Origin: Phaeodactylum tricornutum CCAP 1055/1
Taxonomy: Eukaryota > Bacillariophyta > Bacillariophyceae > Surirellales > Neidiaceae
DNA: 64,000 nucleotides
NCBI RefSeq assembly: GCF_000150955.2
Contig: NC_011684.1
Coordinates: forward strand, 663,610-727,609
Reading direction: 5' to 3'
Both the position numbers and the translations under genes were made by a program. Below are positions 29,076-42,196 of this stretch, in pieces (within the stretch, counting starts at the first letter, position 1; the number at the start of each line of letters is the position of its first letter). The notes below the pieces were generated by a model, which had not been told where the DNA came from, ran no database searches, and saw nothing but the letters and a program-made list of their open reading frames with translations.

Positions 29076-31955
29076 CTATCTACTCTTCGAAGTTTCTTTT
29101 CTAGCGGTATCAAAGTTTGAGCGTGCCGTGTTGGCTAAAGTCGTGATAAACCTTTCGCCCAGTTGCCCAACGAGTGGCCCGTACTTAGGAACGTTTTCTC
29201 GTAGTTCTTTTAGAACGAGTGCTGCCTGTTCCGGTTCCAGCTCTCGTAGGGACTGTAAAATTGCATTCGTGGCTTCCCCATTGCGTGCATTGCCCTCCTT
29301 GTGGGCTTCGGTACGAGATGGGCTAGCCGCAATCTGAGAAATCTTTGCCGCCAGAGCCTGGGCTTTCACCTCTTGCTCCGTTTTACGTACAAATGGCTCT
29401 AACAGACCTTCAAAGGGTAACGGTGGCAAAAACGATCCAACTCCGAGTGGTAAAGATTCGCGAAATCGTTGAGGTCCCTCCACAAAAGTCGTCCGAACTG
29501 TATCTTTAAATTGGGCCGACGCAGCCAACGCACTCTCTTCGATTATTAGATTCTGAACTAAATTTCCGTCGCGTGCCAGAAGGATGTCAGCGGAGTCTTT
29601 CGCCAGTGTTATCGCGGCTTCAGTATCCATGAGCTTGTCCTTCCTGTCTTTGCGTTTAGAAATCTTTTCAACGTCGCCATTGGCAAGAATCAGTTCTCCG
29701 GCATGCGCCTTGGCTTGCTGATTCACAGACTTCGTAGTCGTTGTGTAGGAAGAGAAACCATCCGCCAAATCCGAAAGCCTGTCTACATCTACAGCATCGC
29801 TTGCGCCATAGATCAAATCACGAAGCGCCTTGCGCGCTCGAGGGTCTTCGTCGGCAACCAATCTTTTTGCAACATATGGAAAACAGCCTTTGATGATACT
29901 GAAGCTTTCGTCTGCTTGTAAACTGACACCTTCTAGCGTCAAGAAGGCACGACTCGTATAAAGAAACCACTCGGGTATTTGAAAACTATCACGGTTTTGA
30001 TTTTGTAGTTCTTCAATTTCCAGCGTAATACCAGTCGCCACGCTTTCTCGCTCCACCATTTCGTCCATTTGTTGCTGGAAAGCAGAGCAGGTTGAGTCTT
30101 TTGGCCGAAAGCGGGATTTAATATAGGAGATAACTTACTTTCATTTCGCTTCGCATCTCAACACGGAGTTCTTCATCGGTCAAACCGGGGTATTTCGAGC
30201 GGTAGTCTTCAAAGATGCGTTCTCGGACGCCCTTGGCTCCACCCCCTTGACCAGCTTGTTTCAAAAAGTATTTGAGGGGCTCTAGCACTCCACTGCGGCG
30301 AGCAAACTCAAGCTTGTCAGGCTTTAGGAATCCCAATTTGGCCAGGTCTTCTGGTAGCTTATCGTAGTCCTCGCTTGTCAAATGAGCTACATACTCTAAT
30401 AAGGAGTATTGGAGATCTGGATCGATGTCGAGCGTCATACCCCAATCGAGAATGCAGAGCCTTCCATCTCGAGTCCGCAACAAGTTACCTATTGTTTTCA
30501 GAAGAAGAAGAAGTTGAGCACTCAAATGACGCCGACGGGCAGTTCTTTGAAGCACGTACCGGGATGTGGATCGCAGTGCAAGGACTGCAACTCAAGCAAC
30601 ATGACCAGATATGCATTCAAGGCGACGGAACACAAGCGAGGTACATCGTCAGCATCACTCTCGTCTAATCGCGTCCCGTCTACCCACTCAGTTACTAGCA
30701 CCTGCTCTGTTGAGTAATCCGACACGACAACTGGAGAGCACACGGCGTTCAGATTGCGCTTTTGCATTTCCTGGTTGAAGCGAATTGTATTGAGGGCTTC
30801 TTCCCGGTAGTCCAATTCCGCTATAAACCCTCGGCCCCATTCATTGGCGAGCGACTGTAAATCAGAACTTGTCTTTGTAACTTTTTGATACAGCGGGGAA
30901 AATTCACGAACAATGTGAAGATCGAGCGCAATGTCGGCAAGTACATTGGGTCGTTGTACCTTGATGGCTACTTCCTTGTCGTCAATAAATCCACGATAGA
31001 CCTGCCCAATCGATGCAGAGGCAACAGGCGGCTTATTCTTTTCCAAACCAATTCCTTTTAAGTGTCCATACCTTTCCGTTCCGAGCTGTTCGCGCAACAA
31101 GACTTGGGCACGTGTACAGTCAAAGGGTGGCACCCGATCCTGCAAGGTGGCCAAAGCACTGGCATACTCGGGGGCTATCAGATCCGGGCGGACCGAAAGG
31201 GCCTGTCCAACCTTGATTGCGGTCGGGCCAAGCTGTGTTATGAGCTCTAATAATTCCTGAGCACGTCGATTGCGCATGCGCTCTTCGTCTCGCCAAATAT
31301 ACTTATCCACCGCTAAATTGAGTAGAAAGCGATTACTCAAACGTAAAAGCTCCAAGACGCGTTGTAGAACGAGAAAATTGTGGCGGGCGTAGTAGGCTCG
31401 TGCCTGAATCGGGTCGTAGTTTCCACGAGAATAAGGCTCCATGCCCGCACGATAATCACTTGGTGGAAAAGAAATGCTGTAAAGTGTAGCTAAAGTCGTG
31501 GTCAGGAGCGGCAAGATGACCACTGATAACTCAATCCACACGGGTTGTGCCAAATAGAATTGCCATGTTTCGTAAGAGACCTTGCTGATAGCCGCGAACC
31601 ACTCTTTGGAAAACCATTGTTCCCAGCGAATCTCTTTTATGGAACGCATGATTGTTTCTGGCTGAACTTTTTGGGAAGAAGTCGCCGCCGCTTGAGAGAC
31701 AAACTGGGCAATTTCGTCCCAACTGTCTTCCAGTGAAAGTGATAGTCGAGAATATCGCTGTCGATTCTGAATCGAAGCGACTTCCGTGGGTATCAGAGGT
31801 GAATGGCGTACCAAGCGCTTGTGACTAGGCTGGAGTGCTGGAGGTGAAAACGCGCTGGTTTCTATCGGGGATGTTCCAAGCATTACTGCCGCCACCAAGA
31901 CGAATCCTGCCGAGGCAATACCCGCCGAAGTTGTGCCTGGAGTGCGCGACCTCAT
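29076..31955 (-). CDS. Plastid-targeted ABC1/UbiB-family atypical kinase (ABC1K)
   Basis: Three exons, 30560-31955, 30139-30488 and 29076-30074; introns of 71 and 64 bp, 914 residues. The DPHPG|NLL junction restores the family motif. Landmarks: the KxGQ helix (TAIKVGQALSVRPDLIAPEY), the Ala-rich loop VASASIGQVYRG replacing the Gly-loop, VAIKVQRP (catalytic Lys), ELDYREEALN, HCDPHPGNLL and metal-binding ILDWG, so the kinase-like active site is complete. ABC1 kinases regulate quinone and prenyl-lipid metabolism in plastids and mitochondria. The start at 31955 gives a signal peptide ending in ETSAFSPP (SAF at 34-36), an ASAF-AP-like plastid signal; the ATG at 32171 would place 72 residues in front and hide it. 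A 330-residue C-terminal extension is helical and ends in a Lys/Ser-rich tail. Confidence 0.88.
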
Positions 31956-32513
31956 GAGTTTCCTTGTCGACTTCAACTGTAAGTGCGGATGAGTGTCTGT
32001 GCGAAATGTGATTGTGAAGGTAGCACGATTCCGATTCTTTAATGCAAGCGAATGCCCTCCGATTTGGGATGTGCTTACTATGGTACTTTGTTCGTTCCGA
32101 AGGGGCTGTTTCCAATAGCTTGTTGGTTTGTCTACTAGTAGACGATGATGTGGCAGGCACTTCTGCAGCATTCGTTCAATATTTCGATATTCAAAATACG
32201 CAATTTAAAGTATTGATTTGGCTGGTCAATGCATTATATCTAGATGGTCACATTCTGCGTAATGGTATAGCATAGAGGACTTCCATACATCGGTAGTTCA
32301 CTGATTGAGCCTGAGACGTGGTTTTCTTACAGCAAAAAATTACCTAACTTAAATAGACAAAACACCAATGTAGAATTTGTAATCTTCTACTTTATCGCAT
32401 AGGAGGGTTATTCTCCTATCGTTCTTACAGTTAACTATGTGCAACTCCTTTCTAACAAAATGAAAACATATAAACATGCACAGCACTTGTTCCTTTTCGA
32501 AAGTTGGGCCTCG
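31956..32513. other. Intergenic: ABC1K 5' region, phosphate carrier 3' region
   Basis: About 560 bp, AT-rich near 32200-32480. No supported gene. The ABC1K frame remains open to 32171. Confidence 0.4.
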
Positions 32514-33593
32514 TTAGGACTTGCCACCCGTCGTACCCATACCCATGACCGTCTTGAAAGTATCGTAGATCCACCACTGGAAACTTATAATGGTACCAGT
32601 CATGGCTATGCGCGGTCCAAGGCCTTTTGTGGCGAGTTTCAACAGTCCTACGTCCCGAATGATTTCTTGTATGGTGTGATTCTGGTATTTGGGTTTGGCC
32701 ATGAGGCTAATAAGGGAATCCGCAGGATGCGAAATTACAGCCGCCACACTGCCGGAAACATAGCCAGCAATCAGAGTGACGCTCAATTGCGTGGGCTTGC
32801 TGTATGAGTCTTTGGGTTGGGTCAAGACGTGCGTGTAAAGTTTCTCCACCACCTTTTCGAATGTGTAAAAGTTTGCAATTGTTCCAGGCAACTGTCTCCC
32901 AATCAGCGGGCCTAGACTACCGAAGGGAAAGCGCAGGTCGCGGCGATTGTGCATCATGGCGACCAAGGAAGGTCCAAAGGCTACAGGGAAGGTTCCCGGT
33001 GCACTGGTTTGCACTTTCACTTTGGTCATTTCCCAGGGGCACATGAGCACGTCGGCACAGGCTTCGGCACAACCGGCGGCAGTCACGTAAATCAAGTCGC
33101 GGTAAGCATGTGCGTGATCTTCACCAGCTAGTGTGGAGAACTGATCTTTGAGAATTTCGTACAAAAAGTACTTGGTACCGGATTGGAAACTGTAGGAAAG
33201 AACAGTTGCGCCTAGGCCGCGATACAATCCGCGTACGCCCTCTTCAGCGTACACCGTCCGGAGCCCGGATGAAAGATAGGGAAATTTGTTAGGGTTCGCT
33301 TGCATATTCGTCTTGATGCTGTCCAATGGAGTCAGAACCCATCGTATGCTAGAAGAAAGAACTCCTCCAGTCAAACATTTACTGTAGTACGCGTTGTCGT
33401 GCGGAATCTCGTGTGCCCAGCGTGCGTTCCATCGGCCTGTCAGTGACGAGTGCGGCAGGGTTACGGTGGTTGAGTGTACGTGTTCTATCGTGTAAGAGGA
33501 TCTCGAAGACTCTGGTGAGGATAATGGTAACTCACGGTGCCTGTATTCTCGTTCGCTGCGACGTCCGACGCGGATATCGTACACTTGGTCCAT
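32514..33593 (-). CDS. Mitochondrial phosphate carrier (SLC25A3-like)
   Basis: Imports inorganic phosphate with protons into the mitochondrial matrix for ATP synthesis. 359 residues from the ATG at 33593, no intron. Three mitochondrial-carrier repeats: signatures LTPLDSIKTNMQ (near 85), CPWEMTKVKVQT (near 188) and SHPADSLISLM (near 288). The first two keep Px[DE]xxK; the third lacks the basic residue, as in other phosphate carriers. KYFLYEILKDQF, AEACADVLMCPWE and LGPRIAMTGTIISFQWWIYD fit the PiC subfamily well. The N-terminal ~60 residues are Ser/Arg-rich and may include a presequence. TCACAGTCA lies 77 bp and TGACAGTGA 182 bp upstream of the start. Confidence 0.9.
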   Translation of the reverse strand: MDQVYDIRVGRRSEREYRHRELPLSSPESSRSSYTIEHVHSTTVTLPHSSLTGRWNARWAHEIPHDNAYYSKCLTGGVLSSSIRWVLTPLDSIKTNMQANPNKFPYLSSGLRTVYAEEGVRGLYRGLGATVLSYSFQSGTKYFLYEILKDQFSTLAGEDHAHAYRDLIYVTAAGCAEACADVLMCPWEMTKVKVQTSAPGTFPVAFGPSLVAMMHNRRDLRFPFGSLGPLIGRQLPGTIANFYTFEKVVEKLYTHVLTQPKDSYSKPTQLSVTLIAGYVSGSVAAVISHPADSLISLMAKPKYQNHTIQEIIRDVGLLKLATKGLGPRIAMTGTIISFQWWIYDTFKTVMGMGTTGGKS

Positions 33594-34401
33594 GATGTAT
33601 GGGTGTTTCGGACTAATGCAATGTAGTGTGATGATTGGCTAACGGAACTGTAAGAGATGTTCGTAGCGCTCACAGTCAATGTATTGTAGTCTCTTGCCGA
33701 CTACTTTTCTTATCGTGTGCCTGTAGTCCCTTTTCCTCTTTCCGATTCTTCACCCAACTTTAAGGATTCTTGCCTGACAGTGAATGCTTTTCGGAATAAT
33801 GATTCCGTGGTTTTCGATGCGGCGGCTTCGCAGAATGCTCTGACTGATGAGAATTGTCACTTGCACCTGTGGTAGAGGGTAGTCACCGAACAACTCGTAC
33901 GGGTGAGAATCTGTGAGAAAGCCAAAAGAAGACGAGAATCGAAAACATGAGGTGGCGGAAATATTTTTCTAAAACCACGACATATACGTAAATTACTTAT
34001 TACTAAATTCATGAAATATTGTCGCTCAAATCTCATATTTAAGGTTGTGATGGAATGTTGCGGTTGACCCAATGACATCATCGCCGTGCGATCCTTCATT
34101 CGGCATCTAGCACATTCTACGGTGTTCCGAAACACTATAACGACAATTCCAGTGCTACAAAACAAACTTTCACTCTCGCCACAGATACAAATGCCTGTGC
34201 ACAGTCAGAAGTTTTCATAGGAATGGCGGATAAATGAATAGAAGTAAGAGAAAACAACTGCTTTAGCGAAATGCGGTGTGTAAGCAGGAAATTGAACGAG
34301 ATGTATAGTAGAACCTTAGAGAGGCATCGTTGGAACAGCTTCAGTCTAGATGACAGCCAGCGCCAATGGCCAACAGACACTGAATCCAGGTGCTCACTTT
34401 A
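33594..34401. other. Intergenic region upstream of phosphate carrier
   Basis: About 810 bp. Two motif copies lie at its left end (33670 and 33775). Nothing else supported. Confidence 0.4.
33670..33783. promoter_or_regulatory. TGACTGTGA and TGACAGTGA motifs
   Basis: TCACAGTCA at 33670-33678 and TGACAGTGA at 33775-33783, 77 and 182 bp upstream of the phosphate carrier ATG (minus strand). Confidence 0.45.
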
Positions 34402-35666
34402 CTACTGCTTGGATCGATTGAACCACGAGAATACGCCCTTGTTTTTCTTTTGCTTGGAAGGCGCGTGCTCGGATGCCGTCTTGGACTTACTAGAACGATG
34501 AGTTGATTTGTCGGCAGGGCACATCCCGATTTGACTCGCCTTGACGAGGCGCAGATACGGGACACCTGACGGAACTTTACACGTCAAATACCCGGGGTAG
34601 TTGGCTTCCGCTTCGGTGTCCGACACGGTCGGCAGCAAAAATACCGAACCTTTGTATTCGTCCGTGATCTTTCCGTCCTTTCCCACGACACGGCCGTGAT
34701 TGTAAGGCCAGTTGGCAGGGGTCGCAATGGACTTTTGGTAGGAGAGCTGCAACGCCTTGACACAGCGAACAATTTCACTCATGTTCCGCTTTGTAAAGGG
34801 AAGGCAGGAATCGAAGAGTGAGCTGCTTTGTATTGAAATATTGTCTTCATTGCAAGTTCGACAGGTCTGGACGTACCCCAACGCAGGCGGGGTAGTTCAA
34901 GGACAGCATGAGTTTGTTTTCTGGATTGATGATGAACACGCATCTTTGAAGAAAATAGTTAGTCAACATTGAGAACAGCAATTTTAGAAACGAAAAGAAT
35001 CGCTGACTATGAGCTGCCAGCGTATGCGCGTGTAAATGAGCTTACCGAATGGTCAAAGGAAGGTCTTGACGATCCGACGTCCAAGGGTCAATCATACCAT
35101 AGGCTGTCGAGATGTCACGACTTTCATCTGCAATAATGGGGAATTTTACAGCAATACCGCTCTCTGAGTGCGCAACTACGTCATGAAGCCACTCTTTGTG
35201 AGACGCCACCGGATCCACCGAAAGTGTGGCCACAAGGCAATCCATATTACACAATTCGCCGTACTTTTTGGCCAGACTCGCAATCTCCGTGGTGCAAACT
35301 GCGGAATTCAAATAAAAAGAAAGAGACTGAGGATCATGGGTGCACCAAGAAAAAAGGATCCGTTGTTCACCACTTCGTGATGCTAAGCGATACCATCCCT
35401 TACATCCGAAAGCATGCATACCTGGTGTAAAATCGGCAGGATGTGAAAAGAGAATGGCCCACTTCCCTTGCTTCCATTGATGGAAGGACTTCCAGTTGCC
35501 CTGAGTAGTTTCGCAACTAAAGTCGGGGACAATGTTACCAAGTCGGAGAACTATAGGAATAGGAGAGAAGGAACTCGTTGTGAGGTTTGGAAAGTTTTTC
35601 GAATTCGCGGTGGATGCGTTTGTTTTGTTTACCTCCATCCGTTGAATCCTGCGGATATAAGGACAT
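34402..35666 (-). CDS. 1-Cys peroxiredoxin (PRDX6 type), five exons
   Basis: Thiol peroxidase that reduces H2O2 and lipid hydroperoxides. Exons 35633-35666, 35422-35550, 35046-35298, 34877-34943 and 34402-34788; total 870 nt, 289 residues, every junction in phase with GT-AG ends. The first exon is only 34 nt (MSLYPQDSTDG), giving DGVLRLGNIVPDF as in the family. The intron between exons 2 and 3 splits the active site HPADFTP|VCTTE, with peroxidatic Cys56. Exon 4 supplies CVFIINPENKLMLSLNYPACVG and exon 5 RNMSEIVRCVKALQLSYQ, matching the Prx6 C-terminal half (VATPANWP, FLLPTVSD). A 35-residue Ser/Lys-rich tail (SKQKKNKGVFSWFNRSKQ) is extra. Probably cytosolic. Confidence 0.9.
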
Positions 35667-36597
35667 GTACTTGAGCGTACCCGACTTGATGTCGGAGCAT
35701 CCAGTGGAGCACATAGCTATTGGATTTGTTGTTGATTTGTCTTAAGGGGTCGGGATGTTGCTTTCAGAGAAAGGAAACGAGTTTCAATTCTTGGTGACTT
35801 GCATCAATATTCTTTAATCTTGTGAAGACCACGAACGTGGGCAATTGCTGGTATGAACCTTTTGGATGACTTCCTTTGAAAGTAGTCATTCTTGTGAAGG
35901 TCCAAGAGGTTTCAAGATATGGTCCAATCAGCAGCAGCGATTTCCTCTCTCCATAAGTCTCGGCATGTACATTTGCATATGAGTAGCCTTGTCGCAAGTC
36001 AAAGAAAGTCGGTCAGCTGGCATCTTGAGCGTCCGACGGAAATGTTTGGTATTCCTCACATCGACGCTAACCGCCAGCTCACTAAAAATGGCAAAGTGGA
36101 AAATTGTCAATTTATCAACTAGAGGTATCTTGATTTCTTCTGCGCCAATCAGCTTCTTTCCGGTATGACTCTGAGTCTGTTCGGGCATTTCGGTTTAGCA
36201 AAAAAATATCGAATTGGCCTTCGTTCCAAACCCAAAACTATTGAATATCGTTGAAGATATAAGTATTACTACCAAGCTCGATGACTGCCAATTGATTTTC
36301 TTTAAGTGCCCTTCTATATTCGAACGATACTAGCTAGTAGATGCCACTCTTTTTATAGAGTTTGTGACCGTATCATTGTTATTTTAGTTAACCCTATATA
36401 TACGGAGAGTTCGACCAAGGACATATAAACAACTACAACCCTAGACCTCCTTCAAAACGCTTTCAGTCCTTCAGCCATCCGCCTAGTCTTCTACTTCGGT
36501 TCATCGACGATCTCCCGATATCCAAGTTCCACAGCCGCAAGAAGACCACCGCCAAGGTGGTTGTTGATCTTACTGTTGATCATAGCCGATAGCAAGT
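35667..36597. other. Divergent intergenic region
   Basis: About 930 bp between the peroxiredoxin and TCAIM-like starts. AT-rich near 36190-36420 with a TATATATA stretch. Short frames only, no supported gene. Confidence 0.4.
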
Positions 36598-37983
36598 ATG
36601 CAATCCTCCGTAACGGCTGCAAGAGGCGTTTCACGGCAGCGGAGATGGCTTGCTTCGAAAACGACAACAACAACGAACAACAAGACTAGCCTTGTACGAC
36701 CGCACAACAGAATGTCTCCATCGACATATAGCCTGGGCGCTGCTTCGGCAATCCCCATATCCGTACGCGCCTTAAATGGGTTACCGAATTCAATCTTTCG
36801 ATTCGATACAGGTCATTTGGCTCATCGTTGCTTTTCAGCAGTATCTGCGTCTTCGACCAACTCGAAACTACGCAGTCTCGTCAAGCCGTTTCTCTTAAAG
36901 TGCCATCCGGATGTTCAGACCTCGGATGACGCGAAGCAGATTAACCTCAGAGCGGTTCAGAATCTAAATAGTTATTTGGATTCCATACGGGTGATTTCCG
37001 ACGGAAAAATGCTGAGAAAGCCGGAGTCATCGATCTTCGAAGTAGACTTTTTGATTCAGCGCGATGCAAAAGTAACGAGAAAGAAAATCCGCAGTGTATC
37101 TAGTCGAAAGTGTGTTGAGTTGCAGCTTCCGTCGTGGCGTTTGGTTCGGTCCTGTTCTACTGCTGTCAAAACTGCCGCGGACTCCCAGCAAGGTTTTGGG
37201 TCTGCGCCTGCTATTGCTCGACAACAGGTAGAACACCATGCGGAGCTCGAAATTGCTAAGCTATTGAAAGTAGCGGGTCTTACAGTTCCAAATGACATTG
37301 CCCTTGTTTCCCCTGATGATATGAACGGAAATAGGGAAAGCTTAGGCTCTGACGACGAATCACAGATGGAGCCTTCATCTACTCGTCCCCATGCCTTTCA
37401 TGGGATGCCTTCTTCCCGTATTCGACTCAGTCGCTACGAACAAACTAGAGAGGTCTATCCTAGTCGTATTGATTGGAAAAAATACAATCAAATCTATAAG
37501 GAAGCCGTGGCAGACATGCACGCCGATATTGCGACAGAATGTTTAATTGCCAAGCACCCGGGAAGGCGACGAAAACACATTGCAAGCATTCTGTCACGTG
37601 TGCGTCTGTCGGCAAATATCTCTGTCGTTGAGCAAGTTATTGCGTTTCGGCGGCTGTCGCTTTTGTTAGATGAGAATTTCAATGATTTGTGCTTGGAGGA
37701 CTTTGGACATCTTTGGGAGAAAATGCTTCTGGTTTTGACTCCCTCTCGGGACTACAATAGCAGTAGCTCGGCGCGATATAAGCGACTACAACGGCAAGGA
37801 GACAGCGGCTTCTTGTTTACCGTCCATCCAGACAATAATGTTACCATCCACATTCCCATTGACTTCGATGACAGCGAATTGATTCAAGAATTGGAGCAAA
37901 ATGTGTGGTCTTTTTACGAGCTAACTGGTGATGGCTTGGATGAAATATTTCCTGACGGAATGACCTGGAACAATACGTTTTAA
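36598..37983 (+). CDS. TCAIM-like mitochondrial protein (DUF4460/DUF4461)
   Basis: 461 residues, single exon, ATG at 36598. The first ~80 residues are rich in Ser, Arg, Thr and Ala with no acidic residues until about 70, a likely mitochondrial presequence. Then SKLRSLVKPFLLKCHPDVQ with INLRAVQNLNSYLDSI, a J-domain-like segment with HPD that matches the DUF4460 block of animal T-cell activation inhibitor, mitochondrial (TCAIM). The C-terminal half (INRIDW-type YPSRIDWKKYNQIY, HIASILSRVRLS, GLDEIFPDGM) fits DUF4461. In mouse TCAIM affects mitochondrial enzyme turnover; the role in a diatom is unknown. The family call rests on remembered motif order. Confidence 0.65.
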   Translation: MQSSVTAARGVSRQRRWLASKTTTTTNNKTSLVRPHNRMSPSTYSLGAASAIPISVRALNGLPNSIFRFDTGHLAHRCFSAVSASSTNSKLRSLVKPFLLKCHPDVQTSDDAKQINLRAVQNLNSYLDSIRVISDGKMLRKPESSIFEVDFLIQRDAKVTRKKIRSVSSRKCVELQLPSWRLVRSCSTAVKTAADSQQGFGSAPAIARQQVEHHAELEIAKLLKVAGLTVPNDIALVSPDDMNGNRESLGSDDESQMEPSSTRPHAFHGMPSSRIRLSRYEQTREVYPSRIDWKKYNQIYKEAVADMHADIATECLIAKHPGRRRKHIASILSRVRLSANISVVEQVIAFRRLSLLLDENFNDLCLEDFGHLWEKMLLVLTPSRDYNSSSSARYKRLQRQGDSGFLFTVHPDNNVTIHIPIDFDDSELIQELEQNVWSFYELTGDGLDEIFPDGMTWNNTF

Positions 37984-38524
37984 GCAAAACTTACATTACA
38001 AGATGTTTTAATTGGATTGACTGTCCAACTTTGGCACTTCCACATGTATGGCCTTGTTTTGTTTTGGCGAAGGAGTGCTTGCAGGCTTCACGGAGCCCAA
38101 AGCGCGGAGGTATCCAGCGTAAATTCATTTTTAACAGTGAGCCATGTAGTAGTTGTAAGCGAATTTTAAATAGGTAACGAATGGATTGCTCAGAGTATAA
38201 AAGAGAAAATTTGCTAAAGTTGACAAACAAAGCGATGATAAACCACCATGCGAAAAAGGGAAAAGCCTATGATTGCACTAGTCGTAAAATTCGTAAGAAT
38301 GACAATTACGCCAAATCGACAAGAACGTGATCGATCTATTCATTCGTCCGTTGTCCTTGACAGAAGTGGTAGTTTGAAAGAATATATCTAGCTCTTTAAG
38401 GAGATTTAGTTTTATGTTAGTGAAAGTAGAGGGATTCTAATCGTCTTTTTTTACACACGGTTGTGATCAAGTTTCCGTAGACAGACGACGCCGACAGAAT
38501 TCGATTTTCGTATGAACTAGATAT
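37984..38524. other. Convergent intergenic region
   Basis: About 540 bp between the TCAIM-like and importin alpha stops. No supported gene. Confidence 0.4.
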
Positions 38525-40346
38525 TCAACGCTGAATTTGTCCCAGGATTGCGGGCGACCCTTGTGTATCGACATCTGAAAAGTCGAACGTCGGGGCACCG
38601 GATTGTTGGTTTTCCGGAAATAGCTGCTTTGGAAAGCCGAAGGCGAGCTCTCCGTCACCATTCTCATTCGGCACCATATTCTCATCCAAATCATCTTCGT
38701 CTTCTACTCCAAAGTAGAGTGTTATGATGGCACTGGCCTTTTCATAGACCTCGTCTATAGAATGCTGCTGCAACTCTTCCAGCTTGTCAATACCTTTTTC
38801 TTCATCGAAAAGGACACAGTAATTTTGATTGAACTTTGCGTCGTACTCGAAAATTGTTTCCAAGGCTTCCATAGCTGCAATCAACATACGAGAATCTTGC
38901 TTCAGCTCAAGACTGCTCGACAAAGCTTTCAAAGCTTCCTCCTGCACCATGATTTTTGTCTCATGAAACTGCCCTGTTGTCAAAATGTTTGAAATCGTGT
39001 ACACAGCTTCGCGCCGAATGTCAAAGTTCCCATAAATTGCCATCTCAATAATTCGCTTTGGAATTCCATTCAAAGGCTCTGCAGCAAGAAGTGCATTAAG
39101 CTGCACTTCGGTTCCGGCAGCGATGTTTGACGCCGCCCAGCAAGCATCTTTTTGAACAGTTTTCTGTTAAACAATACAGGACCAGTGAGTTTCTAGGGTG
39201 TTCATAAATGGTACAGATAAAGCTAGAAAAAAAACGCACCGATGGATGATGGAGTAGTTTTCCTACCCGCTCGGTGAAACCTGCACGGATCACCGCGTCA
39301 GTTTGAGCATGACTTCCTGACACACAATTCCCAATCACTCTAACGGCCGGCAAGAGGGTATTGGAAGGAACACTATCATTGTCAAAAATATTCATCAAAA
39401 GCTTGAGCACACCTGCTTCAAGAACCGCGTTGATTCGAGCGTCGTCGCCGTCCGATAAGTACGATAGCGCCCAGAGTGTGTCCGTCTGTAGGTCTACGGC
39501 GCTTTCGGCACCGACACCATTCTCAACTTCATTGAGAATGTTTACCAATGCACTTATAAAAGGAGCAACAGCACCAAAATCGGGAGATGGTTTAAATCGA
39601 CATAAATTGGAAATTGCCCAGGTAAAGTTCTGCAGTAGCGAGAGGTTCGCTGGACGAGATATATTTTTCAACATACCGTTGGTCAACATCGGCGTGGCAA
39701 GGAGACCATCTCGGTTCTCAATGGAGTCTCCAGCCACATTTCCAATGCACCAAGCAGCTTGCTCACGAAGCTCCGCTGAGTCTGCATGATTGATAATACG
39801 GACCAAATGTGGGATGGCACCACTATGGGCCACATCCGATGTCCGACTTGTTGAAGCAATGTTCGTGAGTGCCCATGCCGATTCAAACTGCAAACGTGGA
39901 GCGTCAGTTTTGTCCTCCTGCAAGAATCGTACCAAAAAAGAGATAATTCCCGATCGAATTACCTGGACAACAGGTGGGTTTCGTTCCTTTGACAATAGTC
40001 GTCGAATTGCTTTGGTGGCGTCTGCTAGAGAATCGTCGTTCACCGACGCAGGATTTGCCTCCCATGCGCGGAAAGTTTGCACAGAGCCAGCTACAGCAAT
40101 GTCAATTTCTTTTGCAGTGGTTGGCACGGGTTGATGGGCTGCACTATCGATATTGCTGTCAATGGCTGTGCTTTGGTTTGACATCGGTGCTGTGCGACGT
40201 TTGGCCATGCGCTCGGCCATTCTGTTTTTTCGAATATGCAAAGTTGTCTCTTCCCGAGATCGACGACCGTCTTCAGCTGACACGGTCTTCTTAAATGACG
40301 CATCACGACGAGGAACTAAAGCCGCCCAGGTATACAATTGTGGCAT
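38525..40346 (-). CDS. Importin alpha (karyopherin alpha)
   Basis: Adaptor that binds classical nuclear localisation signals and carries cargo with importin beta. Exons 39240-40346 and 38525-39163; a 76-bp intron (donor GTGCGT, acceptor TTAACAG) in phase 0 restores LLHHPSKTVQKDACWAASNIAAG, the conserved ARM-repeat block. 581 residues from the ATG at 40346. The importin-beta-binding domain is basic (residues 13-52, RRSREETTLHIRKNRMAERMAKRR). The ARM repeats show the NLS-binding Trp/Asn ladders: FESAWALTNIAS, REQAAWCIGNVAG, LQNFTWAISNLCR, DTLWALSYLSDG and AVRVIGNCVSG. The acidic C-terminal segment follows the last repeat. Another acceptor-like AG lies just before VPRRDASF, so an extra upstream exon is possible. 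Confidence 0.92.

Positions 40347-42196
<1,850 letters not shown>

Noticed and set aside
28741-29337. 198-codon plus-strand frame crossing the 59-bp repeat
   Set aside because: Half lies antisense to the ABC1 kinase; no recognisable domain and a weak start context.
35551-35638. Peroxiredoxin start at the ATG at 35638 (MEVNKTNAST)
   Set aside because: The residues are intron read-through. The 34-nt exon at 35633-35666 and the acceptor at 35551 give the family N-terminus in phase.
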